From Gari tellinella (Eukaryota > Mollusca > Bivalvia > Cardiida > Psammobiidae), in NCBI GenBank assembly GCA_922989275.2, contig OV277857.1, positions 49,329,083 to 49,393,082 of the forward strand: DNA of 64,000 bases. The letters are read 5' to 3'. The notes below the pieces were generated by a model. The model had not been told where the DNA came from. It worked only from the letters and a program-made list of their open reading frames with translations, and ran no database searches. Below are positions 11,655 to 23,610 of this stretch, one piece after another. Positions within the stretch are counted from its first letter, which is position 1, and every line of letters starts with the position of its first letter. Both the position numbers and the translations under genes were made by a program.

Positions 11655-14472
11655 AGGTGTGTGAAGTTTGCACGACAATCGACATTTCGACATTCGACCT
11701 TTCACAAATGAAAGGTTGAACAGCTGTCGAATTTCGACTTTGACATTTAAGCTTTCACATAATGTAACAAATTTTGCCGATCGACCAGTCAGCTTTGCCA
11801 TAATGTCGAAATATTGTCGAAATTCGACCTTCGACATTCAACATTTTTAAAACACATTACTTTGTCGAACTGATGTCGAATTTCAACGTTCGACACTTAT
11901 ACAAAGTCGGAAAATTGTCGAACTAGGGTCGAATTTCGACGTTCGACAAACTGCAAGCAAGGGAAAAAGTCGAAATATTGTCGAAATTCGACGTTCGACA
12001 TTCAACATTTCTGAAACACATTACTTTGTCGAACTGATGTCGAATTTCGACGTTCGACAAACTGCAAGTAAGGGGAAAAGTCGAAATATTGTCGAAATTC
12101 GACATTCGACTGTCAACATTTCTTTATCACATCACTTTGTCGAACTGATGTCAAATTTCGACGTTCGACATTTATACAAAGTCGGAAAAGTGTCGAACTA
12201 GAGTCGAATTTCGACGTTCGACAAACTGCAAGTAAGGGGAAATGTCGAAATATTGTCGAAATTCGACGTACGATATTCAAAATTTCTTAAACACATTACT
12301 TTGTGGAACTGATGTCGAATTTCAACGTTCGACACTTATACAAAGTCGGTAAAATGTCGAACTAGGGTCGAATTTCGACGTTCGACAAACTGCAAGTACG
12401 GACAAAAGTCGAAATATTGTCGAAACTCGACGTTCGATATGTGGCCGGCCCGGGAAAATGTCGAAATATTGTCGAATTTCGACATTCGACATTTATCCAA
12501 AGTCGACATAAGTTCGAACTAATGTCGAATTTCGACCTTCGACAAGTGGCCGGCCCGGAAAATGTCGAAATACTGTCGAATTTCGACATTCGACACTTAT
12601 ACAAAGTCAGGAAATTGTCGAACTAGGGTCGAATTTCGACGTTCGACAAACTGCAAGTAAGGGAAAAGTCGAAATATTGTCGAAATTCGACGTTCGATAT
12701 TCAAAATTTCTTAAACACATTACTTTGTCGAACTGATGTCGAATTTCGACGTTCGACACTTATACAAAGTCGGGAAAATGTCGAACTAGGGTCGAATTTC
12801 GACGTTCGACAAACTGCAAGTACGGGCAAAAGTCGAAATATTGTCGAAATTCGACGTTCGACATTCAAAATTTCTTAAACACATTCCCGCTGTTGAACTT
12901 ATGTCGAAATTCGACGTTCGACAACTTGTCGGACCCGGCAAAAGTCGAAATATTGTCGAATTTCGACGTTCGACAAACTGCAAGTAAGGGCAAAAGTCGA
13001 AATATTGTCGAAATTCGACGTTCGACATTCAAAATTTCTTAAACACATTCCCTCTGTTGAACTTATGTCGAAATTCGACGTTCGACAACTTGCCGGACCC
13101 GGCAAAAGTCGAAATATTGTCGAATTTAGACGTTCGACAAACTGCAAGTAAGGGCAAAAGTCGAAATATTGTCGAAATTCGACGTTCGACATTCAAAATT
13201 TCTTAAACACATTCCCTCTGTTGAACTTATGTCGAATTTCGACGTTCGACAACTTGCCGGACCCGGCAAAAGTCGAAATATTGTCGAATTTCGACGTTCG
13301 ACATTCAAAATTTCTTAAACACATTCCCTCTGTTGAACTTATGTCGAAATTCGACGTTCGACAACTTGCCGGACCCGAAATATTGTCGAATTTAGACGTT
13401 CGACAAACTGCAAGTAAGGGCAAAAGTCGAAATATTGTCGAAATTCGACGTTCGACATTCAAAATTTCTTAAACACATTCCCTCTGTTGAACTTATGTCG
13501 AATTTCGACGTTCGACAACTTGCCGGACCCGGCAAAAGTCGAAATATTGTCGAAATTCGACGTTCGTCTTTCAACAATTCTTAAACAGATTCACTATGTC
13601 GACCTAATGTCGAATTTCGACGTTCGACAAGTGGCCTGGCAGGGAAAAAATCGAAATATTGTCGGAATTCGACGTTCGACATTCAATATATCTTGAACAC
13701 ATTCCCTCGGTTGAACCATTGTCGAATTTCGACGTTCGACAATTTGTCGGACCCATGAAAAGTCGAAATATTGTCGAAATTCGATGTTCGACATTCAAAA
13801 TTTCTTAAACACGTTACTATGTCGAACTCATGTCGAATTTCGACGTTCGAAATGTGGCCGGCCCGGGCAAATGTCGAAATATTGTCGAATTTCGACATTC
13901 AACATTTATCCAAAGTCGACATAAGTTCGAACTAATGTCGAATTTCGACCTTCGACAAGTGGCCGGCCCGGAAAATGTCGAAATACTGTCGAATTTCGAC
14001 ATACGACACTTATACAAAGTCGAGAAATTGTCGAACTAGAATCGAATTTCGACGTTCGACAAATTGCAAGTAAGGGAAATAGTCGAAATATTGTCGAAAT
14101 TCAATGTTCGACATTCAAGACACATTCACTCTGTTGAACTTTTGTCGAATTATGACGTTCGACAATTTGCCTGACCCGGGGAAGGTCGAAATATTGTCGA
14201 AATTCGACGTTCGACTTTCAAAATTTCTTAAACACATTACTATGGCGAATTCATGTCGAATTTCAACGTTTGACATGAGGCCGGCGCGGGAAATAGTCGA
14301 AATATTGTCGAATTTTGACATTCGACATTTATCAAAAGTCGACATAAGTTCGAAATATTGTCGAATTTCGACGTTCGACATTGTCTTTTCACCAAAGTGT
14401 CAAACATTCAACATTTCTATAAAGTCGGGGAAATGTGGAAAAAGTATCAAATTTCAAATTTCGACAATTTAA
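11655..14472 (+). repeat. Left TIR: ~164-bp higher-order array of GTCGAATTTCGAC words
   Basis: Marker strings such as AAACTGCAAGTAAGG recur at 12059, 12223, 12387, 12648, 12811, 12975 and 13139, giving a unit of about 164 bp made of three subunits of about 54 bp. Each subunit opens with TGTCGAA and contains the near-palindrome GTCGAATTTCGACGTTCGAC. Alternative subunit tails are CTTGCCGGACCCGGCAAA and GTGGCCGGCCCGGGAAA. Stop codons are scarce in several frames because of the word composition, so the many open frames here are not genes. Confidence 0.92.
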
Positions 14473-14917
14473 CGGCAGATAGTGCGGATAATTCTTCGGG
14501 AGTCGTGCGATTTATTCTGTATACGTATGGGCGCAATTGCGGACTGGACCGAATGTGCATAGAAGAGCCCTTTGATCTAGTTATACACTGTTTACTACAT
14601 GTATTTGACAAGTATGAATTACTGTACTACGCACTATTATTTTGTAATTGTATGTAGATGTATAACATGTACATTCATACGAAAAACGGTTTGAATCCAG
14701 ATTAAAGGTCTTCTACCGAACTATATTTATCTAGGTCTACACTGTTAATCTTATACTTGTCTAACCTGCTGTGTGACTTCTTTTCTTAAACTAAAATAGT
14801 CTGAGCTTAGATATTTTGCGCAAAGCATCATCTACTGATCCTCTGTCAAGAATGTTCAAATTATTTCTCATGAGTAAAAAATGAGCCCACCCGGGAGTCA
14901 CAAAATTACATAGATAA

Positions 14918-15082
14918 GAAATAGTACAGCCCGCTGAGGGCCTTCTTGCATTATAGTGACCGACCAGTCAGCCCTAAAATAGTTTACGGCCCGAAGCCGA
15001 AGGCTGAGGGCCGTAAACTATTTTGGGGCTGACTGTGAGGTCACTATAATGCAAGGACGCCCGAAGTGGGCTGTACTATTTT
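14918..15082. repeat. 165-bp imperfect palindrome
   Basis: Outer arms AAATAGTACAGCCCGC and GTGGGCTGTACTATTT, middle arms TTGCATTATAGTGACC and GGTCACTATAATGCAA, and inner arms AAATAGTTTACGGCCC and GGGCCGTAAACTATTT converge near 15000. It is a fold-back repeat able to extrude as one long hairpin. No target duplication is evident. Confidence 0.85.
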
Positions 15083-16514
15083 ATATAGTATACCGCACTT
15101 CTAATTTGGATCAAAGCAGTTCTCGAACGTAAAGTTCTAATGGTCGTCTCGAGAGTATCTCCCTTTGAATTACTTAATATCGGTGATCGTACTTACAAAA
15201 GTATCGGGAACAATTTTTATAGTGGAAATTTTATCAAAATCAATAATAAAATTAGAGCTCTACCTCTATTTCATCTTTCTAAACCAAATATAGAATCTAT
15301 ATAGATCTAACATCTATACTAAGCTTTGTTTGAAATTTAATAAAAGTCTTTATCTACAGTAAACTAGATCTATCAACCTCGCAACGTGTTTATATGAATC
15401 TAGTAAAACCTGTTTTGACGCATAACATCCAGCTCAATTCGTAGGTTTCTCCATTTCGTTTTCTATCTTCTGAGTAAAAGTTAAAGAGACGATTTGCTGA
15501 ATGTTACGCAGTTTTTCAGCAAATTTATTGATTCTAGATTCTACTTCTTGAAATTATTAAGATCTAAGCACTGGAATTTTTATATTCCTTTCGTCTTCAT
15601 TGAACCCTTTTATATCTATGATTTCTTGAGTTTTCGTGTTCGACAGACCCGCGAATCTGCAATTGGAACTCAATAGTAAATCTAAAGATTGTGGATTTTC
15701 GAGTTACGTTTATGTTCATTGATTACCTCCCTTTAATAAACTCTTTTGCATCGGTAGTAACTAGTAAGATTCCTTGTGTATACTTAAATATACACTTTCC
15801 ATATTATGAAACTGATAATGTAAAATTGAATTTTAAAATCTAGTGTATGATCTTTGATTAAATCGCAAACAATCAAAGCTAACATTTTGTAAATGTAAAC
15901 GTTTATAAGACCAAAACAGATCAAGTCTTACAGCAACAACTAATCTCTATGAGTCATAGATTTATCATAGATAAATTTCAAATAGATCTACCTTTCACAT
16001 TTAAGCTACAAGTACTCGGACATAATATCAAAAAGGCTAATATTTGCTTAAATACATCTCCTGGCGACCTTTTGGTCATAACGCCTTGGCAGTTTATTTA
16101 CTGTCAATTTCCTTGCAAAAAGCATGGGTCCTGTGTATATTGAACCATTGAATCGTCTTATGTGAGACTCTACCTATATATTTGATAGTTTGGTTAGAAA
16201 TAACCATTGAAAATCACTAGAGCATGAGTATAATCTGGACCTCAACAGGTAAACAGATTGTGATGCCGTGATTTGACAGTTACATTGACACCTCCCGAAC
16301 AATGGGGGGGGGGGGGGGGACTCTCTCTATGGACTGAGGAAAAGTCTTTAAAGTCACGTTAACACTTCCTAAATCAGTTATTTCAAATTTCATAACGCAG
16401 TCATCATACGACGCAACCTCGCTTAGCAGCGGGCACTATCGTATAATAGTGACCACTAGCTTGTACAAAGATACATCGCGAGTATGCTCTGGACAGGGCC
16501 CTGCGATTACGAGA

Positions 16515-16539
16515 GATGATGATGATGATGATGATGATA
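16515..16539 (+). repeat. (GAT)n microsatellite
   Basis: About eight GAT units in a row. Confidence 0.95.
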
Positions 16540-17149
16540 AAGAAGGAGCGTACGTAGGTAAGGTATACTATAGTTATATAGTGAAACTTCAAACACCTTC
16601 TCTGAAACTAATATGACCAGAGCTTTGATACTTGGCATGGTGAACGTTCTAGAAGCACTTTACGAATATATTCAAGCGGCCCATTGCATATCTATGTCAC
16701 AGGAGCTAAAAATATTTTTTTCAATGAAACCTTCAAAAACTCTTCTTGTCATAATAGTCACCACAGTACCCTGAGCTTAGGTATTTGGCACACAGCATCA
16801 TCTACTCATTAATAGGCACTGTCATATTGTCAAAATTTCTCAGCTTTCCAAGATATTTACATTTACGTCAACGGTTCCAGGTGAGCGCTTTAGGGTCGTG
16901 TACGGCTCTTGTTTAAAATTGGCATTATAAAATAAGAAAAATTTGATAATGTTAACTTTTTTATTATTTCGACAAACCGAGCAAACAATGTTTTAAAGGT
17001 TATAGATTCATAATGCGAAAATCTGAACACCGTTTCCGCATATTCTGTAATATGACTACACGAACATTGAAGCTACATGTATATACCGATGTTCGATGTT
17101 TTCTATTATGGCTCTAAAACCTTAATAAAGAAAGGACCAGTGAAAGAAG

Positions 17150-17398
17150 AGCCATTTACTATTTACTCCATAGCCAATTTCTATTTGTGAAGACTAGTGA
17201 CTACGGAAAGAAGGTTGAAAGTAAAGCAGAATGTCCCTTATGATACATGCTGCTTTACTTTAAGCTATCATCTGCTAGAACATAGAACTATTTATTATGA
17301 TACATATTCATGACTGTGTGAATTGTACCAATTTTCTTCATTAGGGGGAATTAGTTAACAGAGTTAAACGGCATATCTAGGAAGTAAATGGTTAACAT
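17150..17398. mobile_element. Decayed TTAACCC-type MITE
   Basis: It shares the family order: CTCCATAGCCAATTTCTA near the left, hairpin GGTTGAAAGTAAAGCAGAAT with its inverse at 17214-17265, then ATCTGCTAGAACATAGAA, TTATTATGATACATATTCATG and a degraded terminus (AAATGGTTAAC). Both termini have lost several matching bases. Confidence 0.7.
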
Positions 17399-17439
17399 AA
17401 AAAGGCACTGCAAAATCATAGCATTGCTCTATTCCAATA

Positions 17440-17645
17440 CAGTAAAACCTCTCTATTACGACCACTAAATTATGTTAATTATTAGGGTGTTTACGGTAGG
17501 TGACCGCTTAAAGCAAGGTGACAGTGAAACAGAAAGCTCCTATAGGAGCTTTCTGTTTCACTGTAACCTTGCTTTAAGCTGTCACCTGTCTATTATACAC
17601 CCAATAAGCCTTCGTTTTAGTGGTCGTAATAGCGAGGTTTTACTG
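17440..17645. mobile_element. 206-bp pogo-like MITE carrying a long hairpin
   Basis: TIRs CAGTAAAACCTCTCTATTAC and the inverse of CAGTAAAACCTCGCTATTAC are flanked by TA at 17438-17439 and 17646-17647. TA duplication and CAGT-AACCTC ends match pogo/Tigger-type elements. The core is a hairpin of about 70 bp (17505-17575, GCAAGGTGACAGTGAAACAG and its inverse with one mismatch), a sequence variant of the family B hairpin found in the TTAACCC MITEs. Confidence 0.85.
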
Positions 17646-17925
17646 TATTTCGACCTCCAAGGAAATTTTTGCAAAGAAAATTGTGTCCGACATGGTTTTC
17701 TTTGGAAAATGCATTTAGAGGTCGAACTATCAGAAAAGAGCATTGTTATAATATTAAACTAATTTAATTCGCCATTTCGAATATTGTTATATCTGTCTTT
17801 AAAGGCACAGCAGATAAAACTTTTAAATGACGTTCATCCATTGTATTTCAATTATATTATGAAACACCATCTACCTTTGAACATCGTAGAACTTTCAGTT
17901 CTTATTAAAGCTTAGGATTGCTATG

Positions 17926-17991
17926 ACAAACAGTGCAGCCACTGATCAGAATGCTCTTATATGAGCTATCTGAGCTGGGTCTACATTGTTT
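17926..17991. repeat. Degraded family A hairpin
   Basis: ACAAACAGTGCAGCCACTGA through GGGTCTACATTGTTTGC. The arms pair with several mismatches. Confidence 0.65.
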
Positions 17992-18603
17992 GCATAGTAC
18001 TGATCCATCAGTATCCAGCTTACAATAAGTTACACATAAGACATACATGTATAAGTCAGGACCTCCTTGACATTATAATCAGCAATGCCTAGAAAGTGGA
18101 CATGTAACATGGGCAAAGTCTGTTCGCAGGCAAAGGGATAAAGTAAAATCAAAGACCACCCTATAAGTATTTTGTAAAATAGGAGTATAATGAAAGGTCA
18201 ACTTCATGTATTGATTCTAATCTGTTATTCAGAATTTAGATGACCACATGGCAAAGTGACCCACAGAAAGTGTTTCTGCATAATAATTCGAATATGCAAA
18301 GTAGAAGAGGCCAATTTATAAGGGGAAAAATAATGAATCCTTCGTAGATTGGATCAGAAGGTACATGTAATATCTTTTTAAAAGTTAAATTAGGCTGAGG
18401 CCGCTGAACTTGTCGATATTTTTTCATTGATGCCATATACAGTTTTGTATGAGTAGGATGTAATACATATAATTGTGCATTTCTAACATTCCTGAACGAT
18501 CTTAGTCGCTGTTCACCTAAACCCCATCCTATAAATCAGGGCTGCCATTTCTCCGGATTTCTTCCGAAATCTTCTGATTTATATCCTAGCAGATGGTAGT
18601 TTT

Positions 18604-18673
18604 AAACAGACTGGAAGTAAAGCAAAATGCGCCTAAATGCGCATTCTGCTTTACTTTCAATATCTGTTTTAAG
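18604..18673. repeat. Family B hairpin
   Basis: Arms AAACAGACTGGAAGTAAAGC and GCTTTACTTTCAATATCTGTTT surround AAATGCGCCTAAATGCGCATT. CCTAGCAGATGGTAG precedes it, as in other MITE copies, but clear termini are missing. Confidence 0.7.
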
Positions 18674-19296
18674 TTTCCTTGTGTTTAGATAATGACTATA
18701 GCGTTAAATCGCGTTTGAAAAATAGAAAAATTGGGAAATCTTAGGAATTTTCATGATCACATTATAGCAACCCTGCATAACTAGTCACCAAGATAACTCT
18801 GAAAATGTCCCTTGTAGAAATTTAGTTTACGTTTAGTTTATGTTAAGTGTCTTCCTCTTTTGTCTGTTGTAGGAATGTGTCAGTTGTAAGAATTAAGCAT
18901 TTCAGTCAATTCCCACTACAAATAGCAACATACCCTGTCCAGATGATGTATTTGCTACACAACGACTGTTCGGTTTAATTTCCCATTACACAACGTTTGT
19001 TAAGAAAGTCCTACACTATTCATACTATCAAAAATCAGTGAAGACTTTGGTCAAATGTCATTTACAGCAGCACATCGACATTGTGCGAGTTTGGAGCTGT
19101 GCTTCTTGAAATTATCAACTGTCAGGATTTCCGCATTTTTCTTAATTTCTAAGTGCTACGGAGCTGCGAAATGTTTTTGAAATGATCGGCTTTTATTGAC
19201 AATCTACGTTTTTATATCAAGGTCATGACTGTAAATGGTGTGGTATATTGTTTTTCAAAGATGTCTTTGAACACAAACGCATCTGAATAACGGGTT

Positions 19297-19483
19297 TTAA
19301 CCCATAACCCCATAGCCTGCTTCTAGTTTTGAAAATAGAGCCACTTAAAGTAGGTTGACAATAAAGCAGTCTGCTTTAAGCTACCATCTGCTAGAATATA
19401 GAAAATAGTTCTTACAATACATATAATCATATTCATCACTGTATAAATTTGAACGAGTGCGTGTTTATGGGGTAATGGGTTAA
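19297..19483. mobile_element. TTAACCC-type MITE with half the hairpin deleted
   Basis: The 187-bp copy runs from TTAACCCATAACCCCATAGC to TTTATGGGGTAATGGGTTAA with well-preserved termini. Only one hairpin arm remains (AAAGTAGGTTGACAATAAAG). Confidence 0.85.
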
Positions 19484-19515
19484 ATCCGTTTTCATGAATA
19501 TGCAGCGTAAAATGT

Positions 19516-19690
19516 TTTATCCTAGCAGATGGTAGCTTAAAGCAGGCTGAAAGAAAAGCAGAATGCGCCTTTATGCACATTCTGCTTTACTTCCAACTTG
19601 CTTTAAGTGGTCAAGTGTGTTCAAAACTAGAAGCAGACTATATTGAGCACATTCTGCTTTACTTTCAACCTGCTTTAAGTGGTCACGGGG
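19516..19690. mobile_element. Partial TTAACCC-type MITE with duplicated hairpin arm
   Basis: It reads TCCTAGCAGATGGTAGCTTA, then a family B hairpin, then a second copy of the right arm (GCACATTCTGCTTTACTTTC at 19640). Termini are lost. The repeated arm suggests unequal exchange or template switching in the hairpin. Confidence 0.7.
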
Positions 19691-19866
19691 TTGAAACTGC
19701 ATGCAAACCTAATAGCTTCATTTATCAATCTTTCAACTAAATAGACACACAATTCATACAGTTATAACTTTGTAAGTGGGACCGACACAAAACATCCACT
19801 TTATTAAACACGTGACTGTTTAATGCAGAGCAAAAGTGATGCAGACTTCTGATTCCGATAATATTT

Positions 19867-21755
19867 CGGAATGTTATGTTTGAGAAATTTCGAATGTCGA
19901 ATTTCTACAATACTTCGACTTTTCCCGGCCCGGCCCGGCCCGGCCAATTGCCGAACGTCGAAATTTGACATAAGTTCCACTTAGTGAATATGTTAAAGAA
20001 ATGTTGAATGTCGAACGTTGAATTTCGACAATATTTCGAACTTTTCCCGGCCCGGCAAATTGTCGAACGTTGAAATTCGACATAAGTTCTACATAGTGAA
20101 TGTGTTTCAGAAATGTTGAAAGTCGCACGTCGAATTACGACAATATGTCGTCTTTTGCAGCCCGGCAAATTGTCGAACATTGAATTTCGACAATTGTTTT
20201 ACATTTTGGTAAAAGGACAAAATCGAACGTCGAAATTCGACAATATTCGACCAATTTCCTGTCTGGCAATTAGTCGAATGTCGAAATTCGACATGAATTC
20301 GACACTTTAACGGCTTTGTTGAAATGTCGAATGTCGAAATTCGACAATTTTACGGTTTTGACAGGCGCGGAAAATTGTCGAATGTAGAAATTCGACATTA
20401 ATTCGACATAGTAAATGTGTTTCAGATATGTTGAAAGTCAAACGTCGAATTTCGACGAATATTCGACATTTTGGTAAAAGGACAATGTCGAACTTCGAAA
20501 TTCGACAATATTTCGACTATTTCCCTGTCTGGCATTTTGTCGAATGTCGAATTTTGACATAAATTCGACACTTTACCTGCTAGTTTTACATGTCGAATGT
20601 CGAAATTCGACAATATTTTGATCTTTTCCTGGCCCGGCAAATTGTCGAACGTCAAAATTCGACAACATTTCGACTTTTTCCCTTACTTGCAGTTTGTCGA
20701 ACGTCGAAATTCGACCCTAGTTCTACATTTTCCCGACTTTGTATTAGTGTCGAACGTCGAAATTCGACATGAGTTCGACAAAGTAATGTGTTTAAGAAAT
20801 TTTGAATATCGAACGTCGAGTTTCGACAATATTTCGACTTTTCCCTTACTTGCAATTGGTCGAACGTCGAAATTCGACCCTAGTTCGTCAATTTCCCGAC
20901 TTTGTATAAGTGTCGAACGTCGAAATTCAACATGAGTTCCACAAAGTAATGTGTTTAAGAAATTTTGAATGTCGAACGTCGAATTTCGACAATATTTCGA
21001 CTTTTGCCCTTACTTGCAGTTTGTCGAACGTCGAAATTCGACCCTAGTTTGACATTTTCTCGACTTTGTTTAAGTGTCGAACGTCGAAATTCGACATCAT
21101 ATCCACAAAGTAATGTGTTTAAGAAATGTTGAATGTCGAACGTCGAATATCGACAATATTTCGACATTTCCCCTTACTTGCAGTTTGTCGAACGTCGAAA
21201 TTCGACTCTAGTTCGACACTTTTCCGACTTTGTATAAGTGTCGAACGTCGAAATTTGACATCAGTTCGACAAAGTGATGTGATTAAGAAATGTTGAAAGT
21301 CGAATGTCGAATTTCGACAATATTTCGACTTTTCCCCTTACTTGCAGTTTGTCGAACGTCGAAATTCTACATCAGTTCGACAAAGTAATGTGTTTCAGAA
21401 ATGTTGAATGTCGAACGTCGAATTTCGACAATATTTCGACTTTTTCCCTTGCTTGCAGTTTGTCGAACGTCGAAATTCGACCCTTGTTCGACAATTTTCC
21501 GACTTTGTATAAGTGTCGAACGTCGAAATTCGACATCAGTTCGACAAAGTAATGTGTTTAAGAAATGTTGAATGTCGAACGTCGAATTTCGACAATATTT
21601 CGACGTTATGGCAAAGCTGATTTGTCGATCGGCAACATTTGTTACATTATGTAAAAGCTTAATTGTCGAAAGTCGAAATTCGACAGCTGTTCGACCTTTC
21701 ATTTGTGAAAGGTCGAATGTCGAATTGTCGAATGTCGTGCAAACTTCACACACCT
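19867..21755 (-). repeat. Right TIR: inverted GTCGAA-word array
   Basis: This is the reverse complement of the left array, in the same unit order from the shared terminus inward. A TTTCACAAATGAAAGGT segment and an AGCTTTTACATAATGTAACA-like segment sit beside the terminus in both arms. The innermost part contains a (CCGGC)n-like stretch near 19924-19943 not seen in the left arm. The arm is about 0.9 kb shorter than the left one. Confidence 0.9.
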
Positions 21756-21764
21756 GGTCAAGAC
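21756..21764 (+). repeat. Right 9-bp target-site duplication (GGTCAAGAC)
   Basis: Perfect match to 11646-11654. Confidence 0.9.
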
Positions 21765-21797
21765 TGTGTTTTAGAATGGAGTGTATATGTCCATATA

Positions 21798-21964
21798 CAT
21801 TGGAACCCCTCCAAACCGGAACCTCTAAATACCCGAATTCTATCTAAACCGGACAAAAGCTTTGGTCCCGTTTCCAATCCTTCTTTATTTAATACACATT
21901 AAACCATAAATACGCCTTACGTTTCGTTGTCCCCACACATGTCCGGTTTAGAGGGGTTTCACTG
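21798..21964. mobile_element. 167-bp pogo-like MITE
   Basis: TIRs CATTGGAACCCCTCCAAACC and, inverted, CAGTGAAACCCCTCTAAACC are flanked by TA at 21796 and 21965. CAGTG-AACCCCTC ends and TA duplication are typical of pogo/Tigger relatives. There is no coding capacity. Confidence 0.8.
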
Positions 21965-22334
21965 TAACAGCAACTGAACAGCCCGATCTGTTGCATATAT
22001 CGTTTGTTTAAATGACTGGTTATTTGCTGTGTAGTTTGCGGGTGTGTTTTTTTGGTCTCATTTGTAAATCATCATTTACCAAACATATTTCTAAACAGTT
22101 GCTGAATCATGTAGCTCTAGAAATATGACTTCTGCTCTTTCTTGATATTTGAAGACATTTATGAAAAATGTCCTGCAGGTCGTTGTTTAACCCTTATCAT
22201 GCTGAACTGTCGTCTGCTGCAAATATATTATCCGCGGAAAACACATTATCAATGGTATGCTTTCAAAACTTAAGAAAAGGTCAATATGACTGGCGAAACA
22301 GTTTTGATCCGGGATCGGATCCCGCGTAACACGG

Positions 22335-23488
22335 GGTTACTTACTGGGCGTTTCGCTACCCTGTTGCATTCGCGCCTGTCAGTTCGCTACCCAGGGTGTT
22401 TTTACGATGGACGTTTCGCTACCCGTATATTTTCGCCACCCCAAAGTTTATAACACAATATCGTAGTTTAGATTTATTTACCATAATTATGATATATACA
22501 CTTCAAATTTAGCGTAATATAGGAGTATTTAAATTGAATAGATTATTGAAGTTTATTTATCTAAAATGTTCAGTTAAAAATAAAATTAGCAGAAGTCAAT
22601 TTTGAAAGGCGCTTCTTCGAAAACACGTGTTTACAAACGTGTGAACACAGATGAAAGAAATACATTATAGTTCTGTCACAGTTAGTTTGGATCCAGGTTA
22701 GTATATAAAAATCTCTTCTATATTTACGTCCGTTAGTTTGGATCCACCTTGATAAATAGCCCCCCTTATGTTCCTTTAGTTTTAATCCGGATTAGACACA
22801 TGCATTAAATAAAAATCTCTAATATTGAGCTTGCATTAGTTTGGATCAAGATTAATAATAAATCTGTATAGATGTGGGGGCTGTGCAAATATTCCGTCAA
22901 AATGTGTAATTATCTCTGTCTGCTAGTTTAGATTCAGAGTATAAAATAAAAACCATTTATATATATGGTGATTCCATTGGTTTGCATCCAGATCAATAAA
23001 TAACATTCTCTGATCTGATGTGGACGCGTGGCGTTTGTGCAAATATTTCGTCGACAATGAAAATATTTCTTTATGGGAGTTTGGATCCAGATAATTTTAA
23101 GAAAAAATCACTTATACATGAAAACATGGTGATTCCATTTGTTTAGATCCAGATTAATAAATGAAAAAGTCTGATGTGCGTGACGTGTATAACACGTGCA
23201 AGTATTTGGTAAAAAATGACGAGTCTTCTGTTCGTTGGTGTGGATCCAGATTAGTAGGGGAATAAACCTTTTTCTATTTCTGTACGTCAGTTTTGATTCA
23301 GATCAGCAGATTCTAGAAAATAAATCATACTGTACGCGCACGTCGCCTGCATATTAGTAAATAAGAGGTGTAACAAATGAAAATGGGTAGCGTAAAAGTC
23401 TAGGTAGCGAAAAGACCAGCCGCGAAAGCCACAAGGTAGCGAATATGCTGAGGTAGCGAAAATCCAGGTAGCGAAAAGTCCTTAAATC
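22335..23488. mobile_element. 1.15-kb fold-back element with TTTCGCTACC-word ends and 8-bp TSD
   Basis: The left end carries five spaced copies of a (T)TTCGCTACC word (22350-22440). The right end carries six inverted copies (GGTAGCGAAAA, 23385-23478). TAACACGG flanks both sides (22327-22334 and 23489-23496). A related uninterrupted string, CGCGTAACACGGCGTCTGAT, exists at about 38368, so an empty-site paralogue supports the 8-bp duplication. The core holds about ten degenerate GTTTGGATCCAGATTAATAA units 50-100 bp apart. No ORF of interest. Confidence 0.82.
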
Positions 23489-23610
23489 TAACACGGCGTC
23501 CACTAACATGATGACGTAGATATACAAACGCGGGCCCGGAATATGGCGGTTCTATTTCTATTTTCTATTTTTTCACGGTGGCCATCCCACTTGACCTGAT
23601 GGTCCGGTTC

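Larger units (their letters stand above)
14473..19866. other. Core of the large fold-back element, no gene seen
   Basis: The core is AT-rich without any protein domain I can recognise on either strand. It holds a palindrome at 14918-15082, a dispersed 80-100-bp motif (CTGAGCTTAG...AGCATCATCTACT) at 14799 and 16773, a poly-G run near 16305, a (GAT)n run, two small TIR elements, three hairpin modules and MITE fragments, each listed separately. 15105-16290 and 18000-18540 show nothing recognisable. Confidence 0.6.
11655..21755. mobile_element. 10.1-kb fold-back element with TCGA-word TIRs and 9-bp TSD
   Basis: Both ends read AGGTGTGTGAAGTTTGCACG inward and are flanked by perfect GGTCAAGAC repeats, so 11655-21755 inserted as one unit. 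The TIRs (about 2.8 kb left, 1.9 kb right) are arrays of GTCGAA/TTCGAC words. The outermost kilobase matches between arms in the same order, including a shortened 111-bp repeat at the same place. The 5.4-kb core has no recognisable transposase and several later MITE insertions. A 9-bp duplication is typical of Mutator-like elements, and long repeat-built TIRs recall Drosophila FB elements. The superfamily is unproven. Confidence 0.9.

Noticed and set aside
11583..14657. Many overlapping open frames of 60-120 codons with recurring peptides such as FRQYFDF and NFDNISTF
   Set aside because: They arise in several frames and both strands from the TCGA-word array, which lacks stop codons by composition. 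Peptides repeat with the DNA unit and start at arbitrary ATGs.
19874..21902. Open frames in the right TIR array
   Set aside because: Same cause as in the left array; no conserved domain or codon bias.
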